Assembly: GCF_020711255.1 (NCBI RefSeq)
Contig: NZ_JAJFAW010000026.1
Location: 24,127-88,126 of the forward strand
DNA length: 64,000 nucleotides
Direction of reading: 5' to 3'
DNA from: Hymenobacter plasmatis
GTDB lineage: Bacteria > Bacteroidota > Bacteroidia > Cytophagales > Hymenobacteraceae
Positions 53,246 through 62,073 of this stretch are shown in pieces; the first letter of the stretch is position 1; every line of letters begins with the position of its first letter. Both the position numbers and the translations under genes were made by a program. Below the pieces are notes generated by a model, which saw only the letters and a list, made by a program, of their open reading frames with translations, had not been told where the DNA came from and did no database searches.

Positions 53246-53497
53246 ATGGGACTCGCTAAAAAAGATTCCGACCTACAGAACGAAAAAACGTCCGTAAACC
53301 CAGCGGCTAATACGAAAAAGAAGAGCACGCAAGTGCAAGCTCCCAACGTAAGCAACGTTTCGACCCACGGCAACACTACCGATGGCAACAGCCACGGCAA
53401 CGAGCCGCGCAAGACTACACCCATCCGCAACAACCCCCAGGGCAACCGCCCCATGTCGGTGGATGGCGGCAAAGGTCCCGGCAAAAAAGGGGACTAA
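53246..53497 (+). CDS. Small hydrophilic Asn/Lys/Gly-rich protein (83 aa)
   Basis: The product is polar throughout, with no Cys, Trp, Tyr or Phe and a repeated N-x-S/T-x-G/N pattern (NVSNVSTHGNTTDGNSHGNE). It ends in GGKGPGKKGD. It is probably disordered. It has its own leader and a strong terminator 16 bases after its stop, both of which support a real gene. No family is recognised. Confidence 0.65.
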   Translation: MGLAKKDSDLQNEKTSVNPAANTKKKSTQVQAPNVSNVSTHGNTTDGNSHGNEPRKTTPIRNNPQGNRPMSVDGGKGPGKKGD

Positions 53498-53513
53498 TTA
53501 AACTGAATTCAAT

Positions 53514-53553
53514 AAAAAAAGCCCTGCCAATTCAATTGGCAGGGCTTTTTTTA
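53514..53553. terminator. Bidirectional terminator
   Basis: AAAAAAAGCCCTGCCAATT (53514-53532) mirrors AATTGGCAGGGCTTTTTTT (53534-53552). It separates the convergent small protein gene and M61 peptidase gene. Confidence 0.93.
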
Positions 53554-53569
53554 TTGGTGTAATGATTCT

Positions 53570-55303
53570 CTAAAAATTCCAGCCCAACCAGTGGCTGAAG
53601 CTTTCCTGCTGCGTTGGGCTGGCCGTTTCCAGCTTGTCTACCGCATAGCGCTGGCCAAAGCTGAGGCCCGGCACCGCCGCCAGCTGCACCGTGAGCAAGC
53701 GGTTTTGGCGAAACACCGCGACTTCGTAGCTCGGAGCGCCGTTGTTGAGCAAGGACTGCAGGTTCATGTCGACGCGGCGACCGTTGACGGCCACAATTTC
53801 GTCGTCCACCGTCAGGGCCGCGGCCGCAGGCGAATTGGGCCAAATCGCCGTCACCTCCGTCCGTTCGTTCTTCACCACCGTGCGGAAGCCGAATGTGCCT
53901 TCCGAAGCCGAGCCGTTTTCGGCCATCAGCAGCTGGCAGCCCACCGTGTGCAGCAGCTTATCCAAGGGCTCGGTGAGCGGCGCGGTGCCGTAGATAAACT
54001 TGTCGAAGTACGCGTGCATGTCGCGCCCGGCCACCTCGTTTACAATCCTGATGTAGTCGGCCTCGGTGTAGCCAATGCCGGTTTTGCCAAACTCCTCGTA
54101 CAGCCGCCGCATCACGTCGTCGAGGCTGCGGGCGTGGCCGGAAAGCTGCCGCAGCGTCAAGTCCAGGATGAGTGCCGCAAGCGCGCCCTTGTGGTACACC
54201 GACACCTTGCGGTCGGGCACCCCCGACTTGTAGCCGTCGAGCCAGAGGTCCATGGAGGCGTCGGCCAGCGAGAGGTTTTCGCCGCCAGCGTCGTCGTAGT
54301 GCTTGCGCAATACCGTGTTCAGCTCCTCAAAATATTGAGCTGGCGTGCGCACGTGGCTGCGGGCCAGCAGGTATTCGCCGTAGTAGGTCGTGATGCCTTC
54401 GGCGATGAAGCAGGTGCGGAAGTAGTTTTCGCGGCTGTAGTCGTAGGGCTGCATCTCGGCTGGCCGGATGCTCTTGATGTTCCAGGTGTGGAACAGCTCG
54501 TGGCAGCTCACGCCCAGCAATTCCTTGTACAGGCCCTCGCTCATAATCAGCTCGGCCGGGCCCAGCGTAATCACCGTCGAGTTGTTGTGCTCCACACCGT
54601 GGTAGTGCTTGTAGGGCAAAAACTGGTTCAGGAAGTGATAATCGGCCACCGGGAAGCCGCCGAATAGCCGCAGCTGCTCTTCCGAAAAAGCCTTGAAATC
54701 GGCCAGCAGCTGCGGCCAGTTCAGCTCGGCCTCACCCTGCACCCACACGTGGAAGGGCAGCCCCCCGGCCTCGTACTGCCGGTGCGTCAGCGTGGGGCTG
54801 GCAATGAGCGGCGAGTCAGCCAGCTGGTCGAAATCCTGCGCCGTTAGCACATTTGGGGCGGTTTGCGGGAGGCCGCAGGCTATTTGCCAGCCTTCGGGAA
54901 TGGCCAGGGTCAGGTCGCAGGCTTCCTGCTGGCGGTCTTCCACGTACATGAAGGCCTGCACGGGGTTCAGGTACAGCTGCGACTCGTCGAGCCAGGAGCC
55001 GCCGGCGTCCATCTGGTGGGCGTAGAAGTTGTAGCGCACCCGCACCGTGCGGCCGGCCACGTTAGCTATTTCCCAGCGGTCTTTGGTGAGCTTGCCGTAG
55101 GGGAGGGGCTGGCCGCTGGCCGCGTCAAACACCTCGACTTTGTGAATCTTCTGGGCAAAATTCTGCAGCTCGTAGCGGCCCGGGCGCCAGGCCGGCAGTT
55201 GCAGCTCCAGCGGCGCGGTGGCATCGGCGGCTACGTCCAGCGTCAGCTCAATTTGGAGGTAAAACGTGAGGGGATTCTCAAAGGAAACGCGGTAGTGAAT
55301 CAT
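53570..55303 (-). CDS. M61 family metallopeptidase with PDZ domain
   Basis: This 577-residue zinc peptidase of the glycyl aminopeptidase family starts at ATG 55303 (MIHYRVSFENPL); the 93 codons before it run over rpmH promoter DNA and have no counterpart in the family. Residues 1-165 form the N-terminal beta domain. The zinc site is HELFH at 268-272 followed by TWN, with a downstream Glu in FIAEGITTYYGEY. A PDZ-like domain lies at about 475-560 (SPAAAALTVDDEIVAVNGRRV). No signal peptide is seen. Confidence 0.92.
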   Translation of the reverse strand: MIHYRVSFENPLTFYLQIELTLDVAADATAPLELQLPAWRPGRYELQNFAQKIHKVEVFDAASGQPLPYGKLTKDRWEIANVAGRTVRVRYNFYAHQMDAGGSWLDESQLYLNPVQAFMYVEDRQQEACDLTLAIPEGWQIACGLPQTAPNVLTAQDFDQLADSPLIASPTLTHRQYEAGGLPFHVWVQGEAELNWPQLLADFKAFSEEQLRLFGGFPVADYHFLNQFLPYKHYHGVEHNNSTVITLGPAELIMSEGLYKELLGVSCHELFHTWNIKSIRPAEMQPYDYSRENYFRTCFIAEGITTYYGEYLLARSHVRTPAQYFEELNTVLRKHYDDAGGENLSLADASMDLWLDGYKSGVPDRKVSVYHKGALAALILDLTLRQLSGHARSLDDVMRRLYEEFGKTGIGYTEADYIRIVNEVAGRDMHAYFDKFIYGTAPLTEPLDKLLHTVGCQLLMAENGSASEGTFGFRTVVKNERTEVTAIWPNSPAAAALTVDDEIVAVNGRRVDMNLQSLLNNGAPSYEVAVFRQNRLLTVQLAAVPGLSFGQRYAVDKLETASPTQQESFSHWLGWNF

Positions 55304-55374
55304 CGCCGAATGGGTGTAAAAGTGGCTAAAGCTACTGCGAGCACGCCTATTGCCGGTAAAAGTGTCTGAGGACC

Positions 55375-55405
55375 TTGCCTTTTCCAGAGAAAGCCCGTAC
55401 CTTTG
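55375..55405 (+). promoter_or_regulatory. Promoter of rpmH
   Basis: TTG (55375-55377), a 20-base spacer and TACCTTTG (55398-55405) give a full consensus promoter. The rpmH ATG is 27 bases further on. Confidence 0.88.
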
Positions 55406-55432
55406 CCGGCCCAACTCGAAACTAGACTTACC

Positions 55433-55591
55433 ATGAAACGTACCTATCAGCCTTCGAAGCGCAAGCGTGTTAACAAGCACGGCTTCCGTCTCCGCATGGA
55501 AACCGCCAACGGCCGTAACGTGCTGGCCCGCCGTCGCGCCAAAGGCCGCAAGCGCCTCACCGTATCCGACGAAGGCAAGCACAAGCGCTAG
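55433..55591 (+). CDS. rpmH: 50S ribosomal protein L34
   Basis: The 52-residue protein is MKRTYQPSKRKRVNKHGFRL followed by the Arg/Lys-rich remainder. The start at ATG 55433 is fixed by the invariant MKRTYQPS. It is strongly basic and of normal length, and it heads a conserved pair with rnpA. Confidence 0.98.
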   Translation: MKRTYQPSKRKRVNKHGFRLRMETANGRNVLARRRAKGRKRLTVSDEGKHKR

Positions 55592-55597
55592 CAGTAG

Positions 55598-55627
55598 GCT
55601 ATTAGCTGAAAGCTGTTAGCTAATAGC
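55598..55627 (+). repeat. Hairpin between rpmH and rnpA
   Basis: GCTATTAGCT (55598-55607) and AGCTAATAGC (55618-55627) are perfect complements around a 10-base loop, 6 bases after the rpmH stop and 7 bases before the rnpA start. There is no T-run. It may lower expression of rnpA relative to rpmH; this is inference. Confidence 0.7.
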
Positions 55628-55634
55628 TCACTTT

Positions 55635-56123
55635 ATGCAAGAACCACAATCGCCGGGCTTGCCCTCTCCTCCGGAGAAGGAGCCGGGGGCTGGGGTTACC
55701 GGAGCAGCGCCTTCCCGGCGCTATACCTTCCCGAAAGAGGAACACCTGTGTCGCAAGAAGCTCATCGAAGAGCTTTTTAGCAAGCAGGGTTCCTCTTTTG
55801 GCGTTTATCCCCTGCGCATAGTGTGGGTGGCTAGCCCGGCGCCCACAGCCGCGCCGCCCCAGGTGCTCATCAGCGTGAGCAAGCGCACATTCAAGAGGGC
55901 CGTCGACCGCAACCGCCTCAAGCGGCTCATTCGGGAGGCGTATCGGCTCAATAAATATCGGTTAGTGGAGCAACCCGGCGGGCATCAAGTCGCTCTTCTA
56001 GGTATTATCTTCACGGGTAAGGAAAAAAGTCCTCTATCGTTGGTGGAAAAAAAATTAATTTCCGCAATCCATCGTTTATCAGGCACAACGGTGCGAGCAT
56101 CCGCTCCGCCACCCGCCCCGTAG
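55635..56123 (+). CDS. rnpA: Ribonuclease P protein component
   Basis: This 162-residue basic protein binds the RNase P RNA and assists 5' processing of tRNA precursors. The diagnostic helix KRTFKRAVDRNRLKRLIREAYR with the RNR motif is present. The N terminus carries about 28 extra Pro/Gly-rich residues before RRYTFPKEEHL, longer than in E. coli; a later start is possible but no ATG exists there. Confidence 0.95.
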   Translation: MQEPQSPGLPSPPEKEPGAGVTGAAPSRRYTFPKEEHLCRKKLIEELFSKQGSSFGVYPLRIVWVASPAPTAAPPQVLISVSKRTFKRAVDRNRLKRLIREAYRLNKYRLVEQPGGHQVALLGIIFTGKEKSPLSLVEKKLISAIHRLSGTTVRASAPPPAP

Positions 56124-56150
56124 ATTCGCCTACTTGCTACCTGTATTTTT

Positions 56151-57845
56151 ATGACTATCCGTAAAAAACTACTCGCTACCCTGGCCGTAGGTACGTTGGG
56201 CCTCGTGTCGTTCCGGGCTGCTTCCGACAACGAGCGGTACTTCGAGATTGCCAAAAACCTGGACATCTTCGTCACCTTGTTTAAGGAGGTGAATACCTAT
56301 TACGTGGACGAGATAACGCCCGCCAAGCTGGTGAAAACGGGCATCGACGGCATGCTGCGCTCGCTTGACCCTTACACCAACTACATTCCGGAGGACGATA
56401 TCGAAGACTTCCGCACCATGACCACCGGGCAGTACGGCGGCATTGGGGCATCGGTGGTGAAGCGCAACGGCAAGACTGTAGTGCAAGCCGCCTATGAAGG
56501 CTACCCGGCCCAGAAAGCCGGCCTGCTCCCCGGCGACGAAATCCTCGACATCAACGGCGTGGTGGTCGATAAAAAGAGCAACTCCGATATCAGCAAGCTC
56601 CTTAAGGGCCAGGCCAATTCGGTGGTAAAGCTGATGGTGACGCGCTACGGGCAGGAAAAGCCGGTGGCAATCGACATCACCCGCGATAAAATTCAGGTGG
56701 ACAACGTGCCCTACATCGGCATGATAACCGGCGATGTGGGCTACTTCCAGCTCGGGGGCTTCACGGTAGATGCTGGCCGGGAAGTGCGCGCCGCTGTCAC
56801 CAAGCTTAAAGAGCAGGGCGCGAAGAAAATCGTGTTCGACATCCGCGACAACCCCGGCGGCTTGCTCAACGAAGCGGTGAACATTTCCAACCTCTTCATC
56901 GACAAAGGCCTGGACGTGGTGAGCACCAAGGGCAAGGTGACGGAGTGGAACAAAACATATAAAGCGCTCGACCAGCCGCTCGATACCCAGATTCCGCTGG
57001 CCATCATCACCTCCAATCGCTCGGCTTCGGCTTCCGAAATCGTATCGGGCGTATTGCAGGACTACGACCGCGCCGTGCTAGTAGGGGAGCGCACCTTTGG
57101 CAAAGGCTTGGTGCAAGCCACCCGCCCGTTGAGCTACAACTCGCAGCTGAAGGTGACTACCGCCAAATACTACATCCCCAGCGGCCGCTGCATTCAGGAA
57201 ATAGACTATGCCCACCGCGCCGACGACGGGTCGCTCGGTAAATTTCCGGACTCCTTGCGCACCGCTTTCAAGACCACTGCGGGCCGTACCGTGTACGACG
57301 GCGGCGGCGTAGCTCCGGATATTGAAGTGCAGGACCGCGAAATCGCGGACATCACGCGCACCTTGCTCCAGAAAAGCTACCTCTTCGACTACGCTACGCG
57401 TTTCCGCGCCGAGCATACTACGATTCCGCCGGCCCGTGCTTTCCATTTGTCCGATACCGATTACCAGAAGTTCGTGACCTATCTGCAGGGCAAGAACCTC
57501 AGCTACAGCACCGACGCCGAAAAAGCCCTCGCCGACCTTGGCAAGAAGGTAAAGGAAGAGAAGCACTACGACGACGTAAAAGCCGAGCTCGAATCCATTC
57601 GCAAGAAAGTAACGGTGAACAAAGCCAACGACCTGCAGCGCTTCAAGCCCGAAATCAAGGAGTTGCTGGAGCAGGAAATTGTGTCGCGCTACTATTTCGA
57701 GAAAGGCCGCACCGAAGCGGGCTTCGACGACGACCCCAACATCATCGCCGCTGTGTCGGTGCTCAACGACCCCAACCGGTACGCGGCTTTGCTTAAGCCC
57801 ACTGGTCAGGCCGCCAGCGCTAGAAAGTCGGCCGGGACGAAGTAA
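56151..57845 (+). CDS. S41 family C-terminal processing peptidase
   Basis: The 564-residue serine peptidase of the CtpA/Prc family acts in the periplasm, with the N terminus serving as signal or anchor (LLATLAVGTLGLVSFRA). A PDZ domain lies at about 85-170 (GGIGASVVKRNGKTVVQAAYEG and PGDEILDINGV). The catalytic dyad is S293 in RSASASEIV and K318 in TFGKGLVQ, with the family spacing of 25. About 200 extra C-terminal residues are helical. It is 27 bases behind rnpA. Confidence 0.93.
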   Translation: MTIRKKLLATLAVGTLGLVSFRAASDNERYFEIAKNLDIFVTLFKEVNTYYVDEITPAKLVKTGIDGMLRSLDPYTNYIPEDDIEDFRTMTTGQYGGIGASVVKRNGKTVVQAAYEGYPAQKAGLLPGDEILDINGVVVDKKSNSDISKLLKGQANSVVKLMVTRYGQEKPVAIDITRDKIQVDNVPYIGMITGDVGYFQLGGFTVDAGREVRAAVTKLKEQGAKKIVFDIRDNPGGLLNEAVNISNLFIDKGLDVVSTKGKVTEWNKTYKALDQPLDTQIPLAIITSNRSASASEIVSGVLQDYDRAVLVGERTFGKGLVQATRPLSYNSQLKVTTAKYYIPSGRCIQEIDYAHRADDGSLGKFPDSLRTAFKTTAGRTVYDGGGVAPDIEVQDREIADITRTLLQKSYLFDYATRFRAEHTTIPPARAFHLSDTDYQKFVTYLQGKNLSYSTDAEKALADLGKKVKEEKHYDDVKAELESIRKKVTVNKANDLQRFKPEIKELLEQEIVSRYYFEKGRTEAGFDDDPNIIAAVSVLNDPNRYAALLKPTGQAASARKSAGTK

Positions 57846-57862
57846 TTTTGCTCAACCAAACA

Positions 57863-57895
57863 AAAAGCAGACTCTAGAAGGGTCTGCTTTTTTGT
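57863..57895 (+). terminator. Terminator after the S41 peptidase
   Basis: AAAAAGCAGAC (57863-57873) pairs with GTCTGCTTTTT (57883-57893), followed by T. The tsaB ATG is only 12 bases beyond. Confidence 0.9.
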
Positions 57896-57905
57896 GTCAA
57901 TCTAA

Positions 57906-58604
57906 ATGCCGACGCTCCTCCTTTCGCTCGAAACTTCGTCTCCGGTTTGCTCCGTCGCCCTGCACCGCGTAGCCGATGCCACCCTGGTCGGCCAATCTGA
58001 GCTGCGCCTTGATAAGTCGCACTCCACCCACCTCACCGTCTTAATTGAGCAGTTACTCGCCAATACGGGCCACCAGTTGAGCGACCTCGCCGCCATCGCC
58101 GTGAGCGACGGCCCGGGTTCCTACACTGGCCTCCGCATTGGTGGCGCCGCGGCCAAGGGCTTGTGCTTTGCGTTGGATATTCCTTTGATAGCCATTAGCA
58201 CGCTGCGCGCGCTGGCAGCCCAAGTAGCCGCGGGCACCGCTTCACCCGAGAATTTTCTGTATTGCCCCATGCTGGATGCCCGGCGCATGGAAGTTTACGC
58301 CGCCCTCTATACCCACGATGGGGAGGAAGTGCTGGCGCCAACGCCACTTCTGCTGGAGGCCGACACGCTGGCCGAACAATTGGCCCGCCATCCGGTGTTA
58401 TTCTTTGGCCACGGTGCCACAAAGTTTCAGGCGCTGCTGGGCGAGCATCCCCAAGCCGGTTTTCTGACGGGCATCGAGCCCTCGGCCGTATCGGTAGGGG
58501 CGCTGGCCGTAGCTGCGTACCACCGCCAGGAATTCCAGAACGTGGCTTATTACGAGCCGTTTTATTTAAAAGAAGTATACACCACTACGCCGAAAGGCAA
58601 GTAG
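57906..58604 (+). CDS. tsaB: tRNA threonylcarbamoyladenosine biosynthesis protein TsaB
   Basis: This 232-residue ASKHA-fold protein partners TsaD and TsaE in forming t6A37 of ANN-decoding tRNAs. LLLSLETSSPVCSVAL, KSHSTHLTVLIEQLL and VSDGPGSYTGLRIGGAAAKGL are the defining segments. MLDARRMEVYAALY follows. The length matches the family. Confidence 0.96.
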   Translation: MPTLLLSLETSSPVCSVALHRVADATLVGQSELRLDKSHSTHLTVLIEQLLANTGHQLSDLAAIAVSDGPGSYTGLRIGGAAAKGLCFALDIPLIAISTLRALAAQVAAGTASPENFLYCPMLDARRMEVYAALYTHDGEEVLAPTPLLLEADTLAEQLARHPVLFFGHGATKFQALLGEHPQAGFLTGIEPSAVSVGALAVAAYHRQEFQNVAYYEPFYLKEVYTTTPKGK

Positions 58605-58663
58605 CAGCCCGTCATCGAAAGCATGATGCTGCCTGCTTCGATAGGCACTAACTACCCACGAGC

Positions 58664-59191
58664 ATGGAACCCCTCTTCGTCAACCGCGTCGCCAATAGCG
58701 GCCTCGTTACCCTGAATCTGGAAGAATTCATCCATCCCGGCGAGCGGGTGGTGTACGACATCAAGGAAAACCTATTCCACGGGCTCATTCTGCGCGAAAA
58801 GGATTTCCGCGAGTTCATCAAAACCAACGATTGGACGCAATACGACGGCAAGAACGTGGCCATCATCTGCTCGGCTGATGCCATCGTGCCCACTTGGGCC
58901 TACATGCTGCTTGCCACGAAACTGCAAAACCACGCCCACCGCTACGTGTTCGGCAATCTGGATGCGTTGGAGCAAGCCTTGTTTCAGGAAGCCATTGCCA
59001 CCATCGATTCGGAAGAATACCGCGATGCTAAAGTAGTAGTGAAAGGCTGCGGCAACGTGCCCGTGCCCACTTACGCCTACGTCGCCATCATGCAAAAGCT
59101 TCTTCCCGTGGCCAGCAGCATCATGTACGGGGAACCGTGCAGCACCGTGCCCCTTTATAAAAAGCCCAAAGTAAGTAGCGAGCCAGCTTGA
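58664..59191 (+). CDS. DUF2480 family protein
   Basis: The 175-residue cytoplasmic protein begins MEPLFVNRVANSGLVTLNLEEF and has DGKNVAIICSADAIVPTWAYML, VKGCGNVPVPTYAYV and a terminal SIMYGEPCSTVPLYK. This family is widespread and near-specific to Bacteroidota; its function is unknown. The two conserved Cys (in KGCGN and GEPCS) could bind metal, which is a guess. It is downstream of tsaB. Confidence 0.9.
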   Translation: MEPLFVNRVANSGLVTLNLEEFIHPGERVVYDIKENLFHGLILREKDFREFIKTNDWTQYDGKNVAIICSADAIVPTWAYMLLATKLQNHAHRYVFGNLDALEQALFQEAIATIDSEEYRDAKVVVKGCGNVPVPTYAYVAIMQKLLPVASSIMYGEPCSTVPLYKKPKVSSEPA

Positions 59192-59338
59192 GCTAAAACG
59201 GGCAATTTCTAACGCTACGTGGCGCTATAAATCCATCTCAAGCAGCTGTTGCATCAGCAATGCGAAGGCTACCCACAGGGCTTACTGACCAGCAATCCCG
59301 CCAGATGCCCGCATCTTTGAGGAGTTAAGTTCCTCAGT

Positions 59339-60679
59339 ATGCCTTCTTCGCTCAACGCTCCTTACAAAATCGCCTTCCTCACCGGTGCGGCCATCGTCAT
59401 CGCCAACATGGTGGGCACGGGCGTTTTTACCAGCCTGGGATTTCAGGTGATGGGCATTCAAAGCGGCTTCGCGCTACTGATGCTGTGGCTAGTTGGGGGG
59501 CTGATTGCGCTTTGTGGAGCCGTGTGCTATGGCGAACTGGCCGCTGCCATGCCCCGTTCGGGCGGCGAGTACCATTACCTGAGCCAGATTTACCACCCCG
59601 CGCTGGGTTTCCTATCGGGTTGGGTGTCGGCTACCGTCGGCTTCGCGGCGCCCACGGCCCTGGCCGCTTTAGCGCTGGGCGAATACGCCAAGAGCCTGTT
59701 TCCCACGCTGCAGCCCACCTGGCTTTCGGTAGCCGTCGTGCTCCTTCTAACCGTCGTTCACGGCAGCAGTACCCGCATCGGTAGCCGAATGCAGGTAATT
59801 ATTACCGCCCTGAAAGTGGTGGTGCTGGTGGTTTTCATCGGCGCTGGTATGGTAGTAGGAGAGGGGCAGCCCCTAAGCTTTCTACCCGATGACGCTGGTT
59901 GGCAGGCGATGCTTAGCCCAACTTTTGCCGTTTCGCTGGTTTATGTGAGCTACGCCTATTCCGGTTGGAACGCCGCAGTGTACGTCACCGGCGAAATTGA
60001 AAACCCCAAACGCAACCTGTCGCGCATCCTGCTGGCCGGTACCGCCGTCGTGCTTCTTCTATATGTTGGGCTCAACTATGTGTTTCTCCGCTCCACACCG
60101 CTAGCTGGGCTGAGCGGGCAGGTAGAGGTGGGCTTTGTAGCAGCTACTTCGCTTTTTGGCCCTTTTGGTGGTCGGCTGATGGGCGGTGTAATCGCGGCCC
60201 TGCTCGTTTCCACCATTAGCTCGATGATTTTTGCCGGCCCCCGCATCGTCCAAACGATGGGGGAGGATATCCCGGCCTTGCGCTGGTTGGCTCCGCGCAG
60301 CCGCGCCGGCATCCCCGTGCGGGCGCTCCTGCTCCAAACGGTCATTACCTTGGCCTTTGTGCTCAAGCCTAGCTTCAAAGAAGTATTGGTTTACGCGGGC
60401 TTTGTGCTCAACCTATTTACGTTCCTCACCGTGCTGGGCCTGTTTGTCCTCCGGTGGCGCCGGCCGGACTTGGAGCGCCCGTACCGCGCGTGGGGCTACC
60501 CCATCACGCCCCTCGTTTTTCTGGGCTTGAGTGGCTGGACGCTGGCGTTTATTCTGCGCGACAAGCCCACTGAATCCCTCTACGGCCTGGCCACTTTGGG
60601 CGTGGGACTGCTGGTGTATTTCCTGGCCATGCGCACTGCTCGCCCCGTGCCGGTGCCCAAGGCTAAAGCCCTGCCGTAA
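59339..60679 (+). CDS. APC superfamily amino acid permease
   Basis: The 446-residue inner-membrane transporter has about 12 helices. The first helix motif IVIANMVGTGVFTSLG, the GELAAAMPRSGGEYHYLSQ segment and YSGWNAAVYVTGEIENPKRNLSR are typical of amino acid-polyamine-organocation permeases. The substrate is not evident. It is followed by its own terminator. Confidence 0.93.
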   Translation: MPSSLNAPYKIAFLTGAAIVIANMVGTGVFTSLGFQVMGIQSGFALLMLWLVGGLIALCGAVCYGELAAAMPRSGGEYHYLSQIYHPALGFLSGWVSATVGFAAPTALAALALGEYAKSLFPTLQPTWLSVAVVLLLTVVHGSSTRIGSRMQVIITALKVVVLVVFIGAGMVVGEGQPLSFLPDDAGWQAMLSPTFAVSLVYVSYAYSGWNAAVYVTGEIENPKRNLSRILLAGTAVVLLLYVGLNYVFLRSTPLAGLSGQVEVGFVAATSLFGPFGGRLMGGVIAALLVSTISSMIFAGPRIVQTMGEDIPALRWLAPRSRAGIPVRALLLQTVITLAFVLKPSFKEVLVYAGFVLNLFTFLTVLGLFVLRWRRPDLERPYRAWGYPITPLVFLGLSGWTLAFILRDKPTESLYGLATLGVGLLVYFLAMRTARPVPVPKAKALP

Positions 60680-60683
60680 CTTG

Positions 60684-60726
60684 CGGCATCATCTGCCGGC
60701 TTCATTCTCTGATGCCGGTTGTTTTT
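60684..60726 (+). terminator. Terminator after the permease gene
   Basis: CGGCATCA (60684-60691) pairs with TGATGCCG (60710-60717), with GCCGGC in the loop and a T-run at 60719-60726. Confidence 0.8.
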
Positions 60727-60742
60727 AATACACTACTATATA

Positions 60743-62005
60743 ATGTATCCCCGCACCGCTGCGCTTCGGTTCCTGCCGGCCGCTTTGCTTCTGCTCACCG
60801 CTTGCTCCGAGTCGAACACTAAGACCGAAACGGTTTCTAAAACTGCTCCTGCCGCCGAAGAAACCATGGCTTCCACGGCCGCTGCCATAGATTCCACCAA
60901 ACCTGCTACACCAGCACCGGCAGCCCCGCGCCCCAACCGGCTTACCGCGCCGGATACCGCCTACGCCCAGGACGTCGCGTCTTTCCTCGGCGGCCAGCGC
61001 CCCAGCCAGCACAGCGACCTGACCAAGCTTGCCGAGCAGCCCGCCTGGCAGGCCTTTGCTGCGGACCAGGACAAAAGTTGGGCTAAATACCGCGCCACCC
61101 ACACCACCAGCATGACCAAGTGGGCCAGTACCGAGCTGGACGAAGTGCACCGCAGCAGTCCCACCATCTTCTACCCCTTCAGCGGCCCCGATTTTCTGAA
61201 CGTCTTCACGATGTTCCCCACCAGCCAGACCTACGTGCTGATGGGCCTCGAGCCCGTGGGCAGTGTGCCGGCCCGCGCTTCTTTAGAAAACCCCAAGCTG
61301 TTTCCCGCCGTCAAGGCTTCGCTGTGGTCGGTGCTCAACTTCAGCTTTTTCCGCACCAACGACATGGCCGTGGACCTGAAGTCGGTAGAGCTCGACGGCG
61401 CCCTGCCGCTGATGATGCTCTTCGCCGCGCGCACCGGCAATCTAATCACGGCCATCCGTCCCGTGCAGCTTGATGCCAGCGGCCAGCTCACCGATGCGCC
61501 CACCGATACCACCCAAGCCGCGCATCCGAAATCGGTGCCCGGCGTAGAAATGAAGCTGCGCGGCCCCGACGGCCAGCCCAAGACCGTCTATTACTTCTCC
61601 ACCGACCTCAGCAACCACGGCCTGCAAGTCAAGCCGGCCCCCATCCAGTTCGTGCGTTCCCTGGGCCCGCTGACCACCTACGTCAAGTCGGCCACGTATC
61701 TCATGCACAAGCTCTACTTTAGTGAGGTTCGCCGCTTGGTACTGCGCCACAGCCGCTACATCCTGCAGGATGACTCGGGTATCGCCATGAAGTTCTTCCA
61801 AAAAGGCGCCTGGCAGTTCAATTACTACGGCACCTACAAGCGCCCCATCAACCTGTTCGCCAAGCATTATCAGCCCGAGCTCACCGCCGCCTACACCGAC
61901 ACTCTCCATCGTCCCAAAGCCCTGCCCTTCGGCACCGGCTACAACTGGCGCCAGACCGACTCCAATCTCCTCCTGGCCCGCCGCCTTATCCCATTGGCCG
62001 ACTAG
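60743..62005 (+). CDS. Lipoprotein of unknown function (420 aa)
   Basis: The start at ATG 60743 gives a lipoprotein signal with LLLLTAC and C21. A linker rich in Thr, Ala and Pro follows to about residue 75. The folded part (about 80-420) includes FYPFSGPDFLNVFTMFP, YVLMGLEPVG, LMMLFAARTGNLI, VYYFSTDLSNHGLQ and LRHSRYILQDDSGIAMKFF. I do not recognise a family. The coding strand is notably C-rich. No enzyme signature is seen. Confidence 0.8.
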   Translation: MYPRTAALRFLPAALLLLTACSESNTKTETVSKTAPAAEETMASTAAAIDSTKPATPAPAAPRPNRLTAPDTAYAQDVASFLGGQRPSQHSDLTKLAEQPAWQAFAADQDKSWAKYRATHTTSMTKWASTELDEVHRSSPTIFYPFSGPDFLNVFTMFPTSQTYVLMGLEPVGSVPARASLENPKLFPAVKASLWSVLNFSFFRTNDMAVDLKSVELDGALPLMMLFAARTGNLITAIRPVQLDASGQLTDAPTDTTQAAHPKSVPGVEMKLRGPDGQPKTVYYFSTDLSNHGLQVKPAPIQFVRSLGPLTTYVKSATYLMHKLYFSEVRRLVLRHSRYILQDDSGIAMKFFQKGAWQFNYYGTYKRPINLFAKHYQPELTAAYTDTLHRPKALPFGTGYNWRQTDSNLLLARRLIPLAD

Positions 62006-62028
62006 TCTCCCATAAAAACTGCCTCCCA

Positions 62029-62062
62029 GGGCCGTGGTGGCAACACCACGGCCCTTCTTTAT
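62029..62062 (+). terminator. Terminator after the lipoprotein gene
   Basis: GGGCCGTGGTG (62029-62039) pairs with CACCACGGCCC (62044-62054) around a 4-base loop, followed by TTCTTTATT. Confidence 0.9.
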
Positions 62063-62073
62063 TCTTGGCTGCT

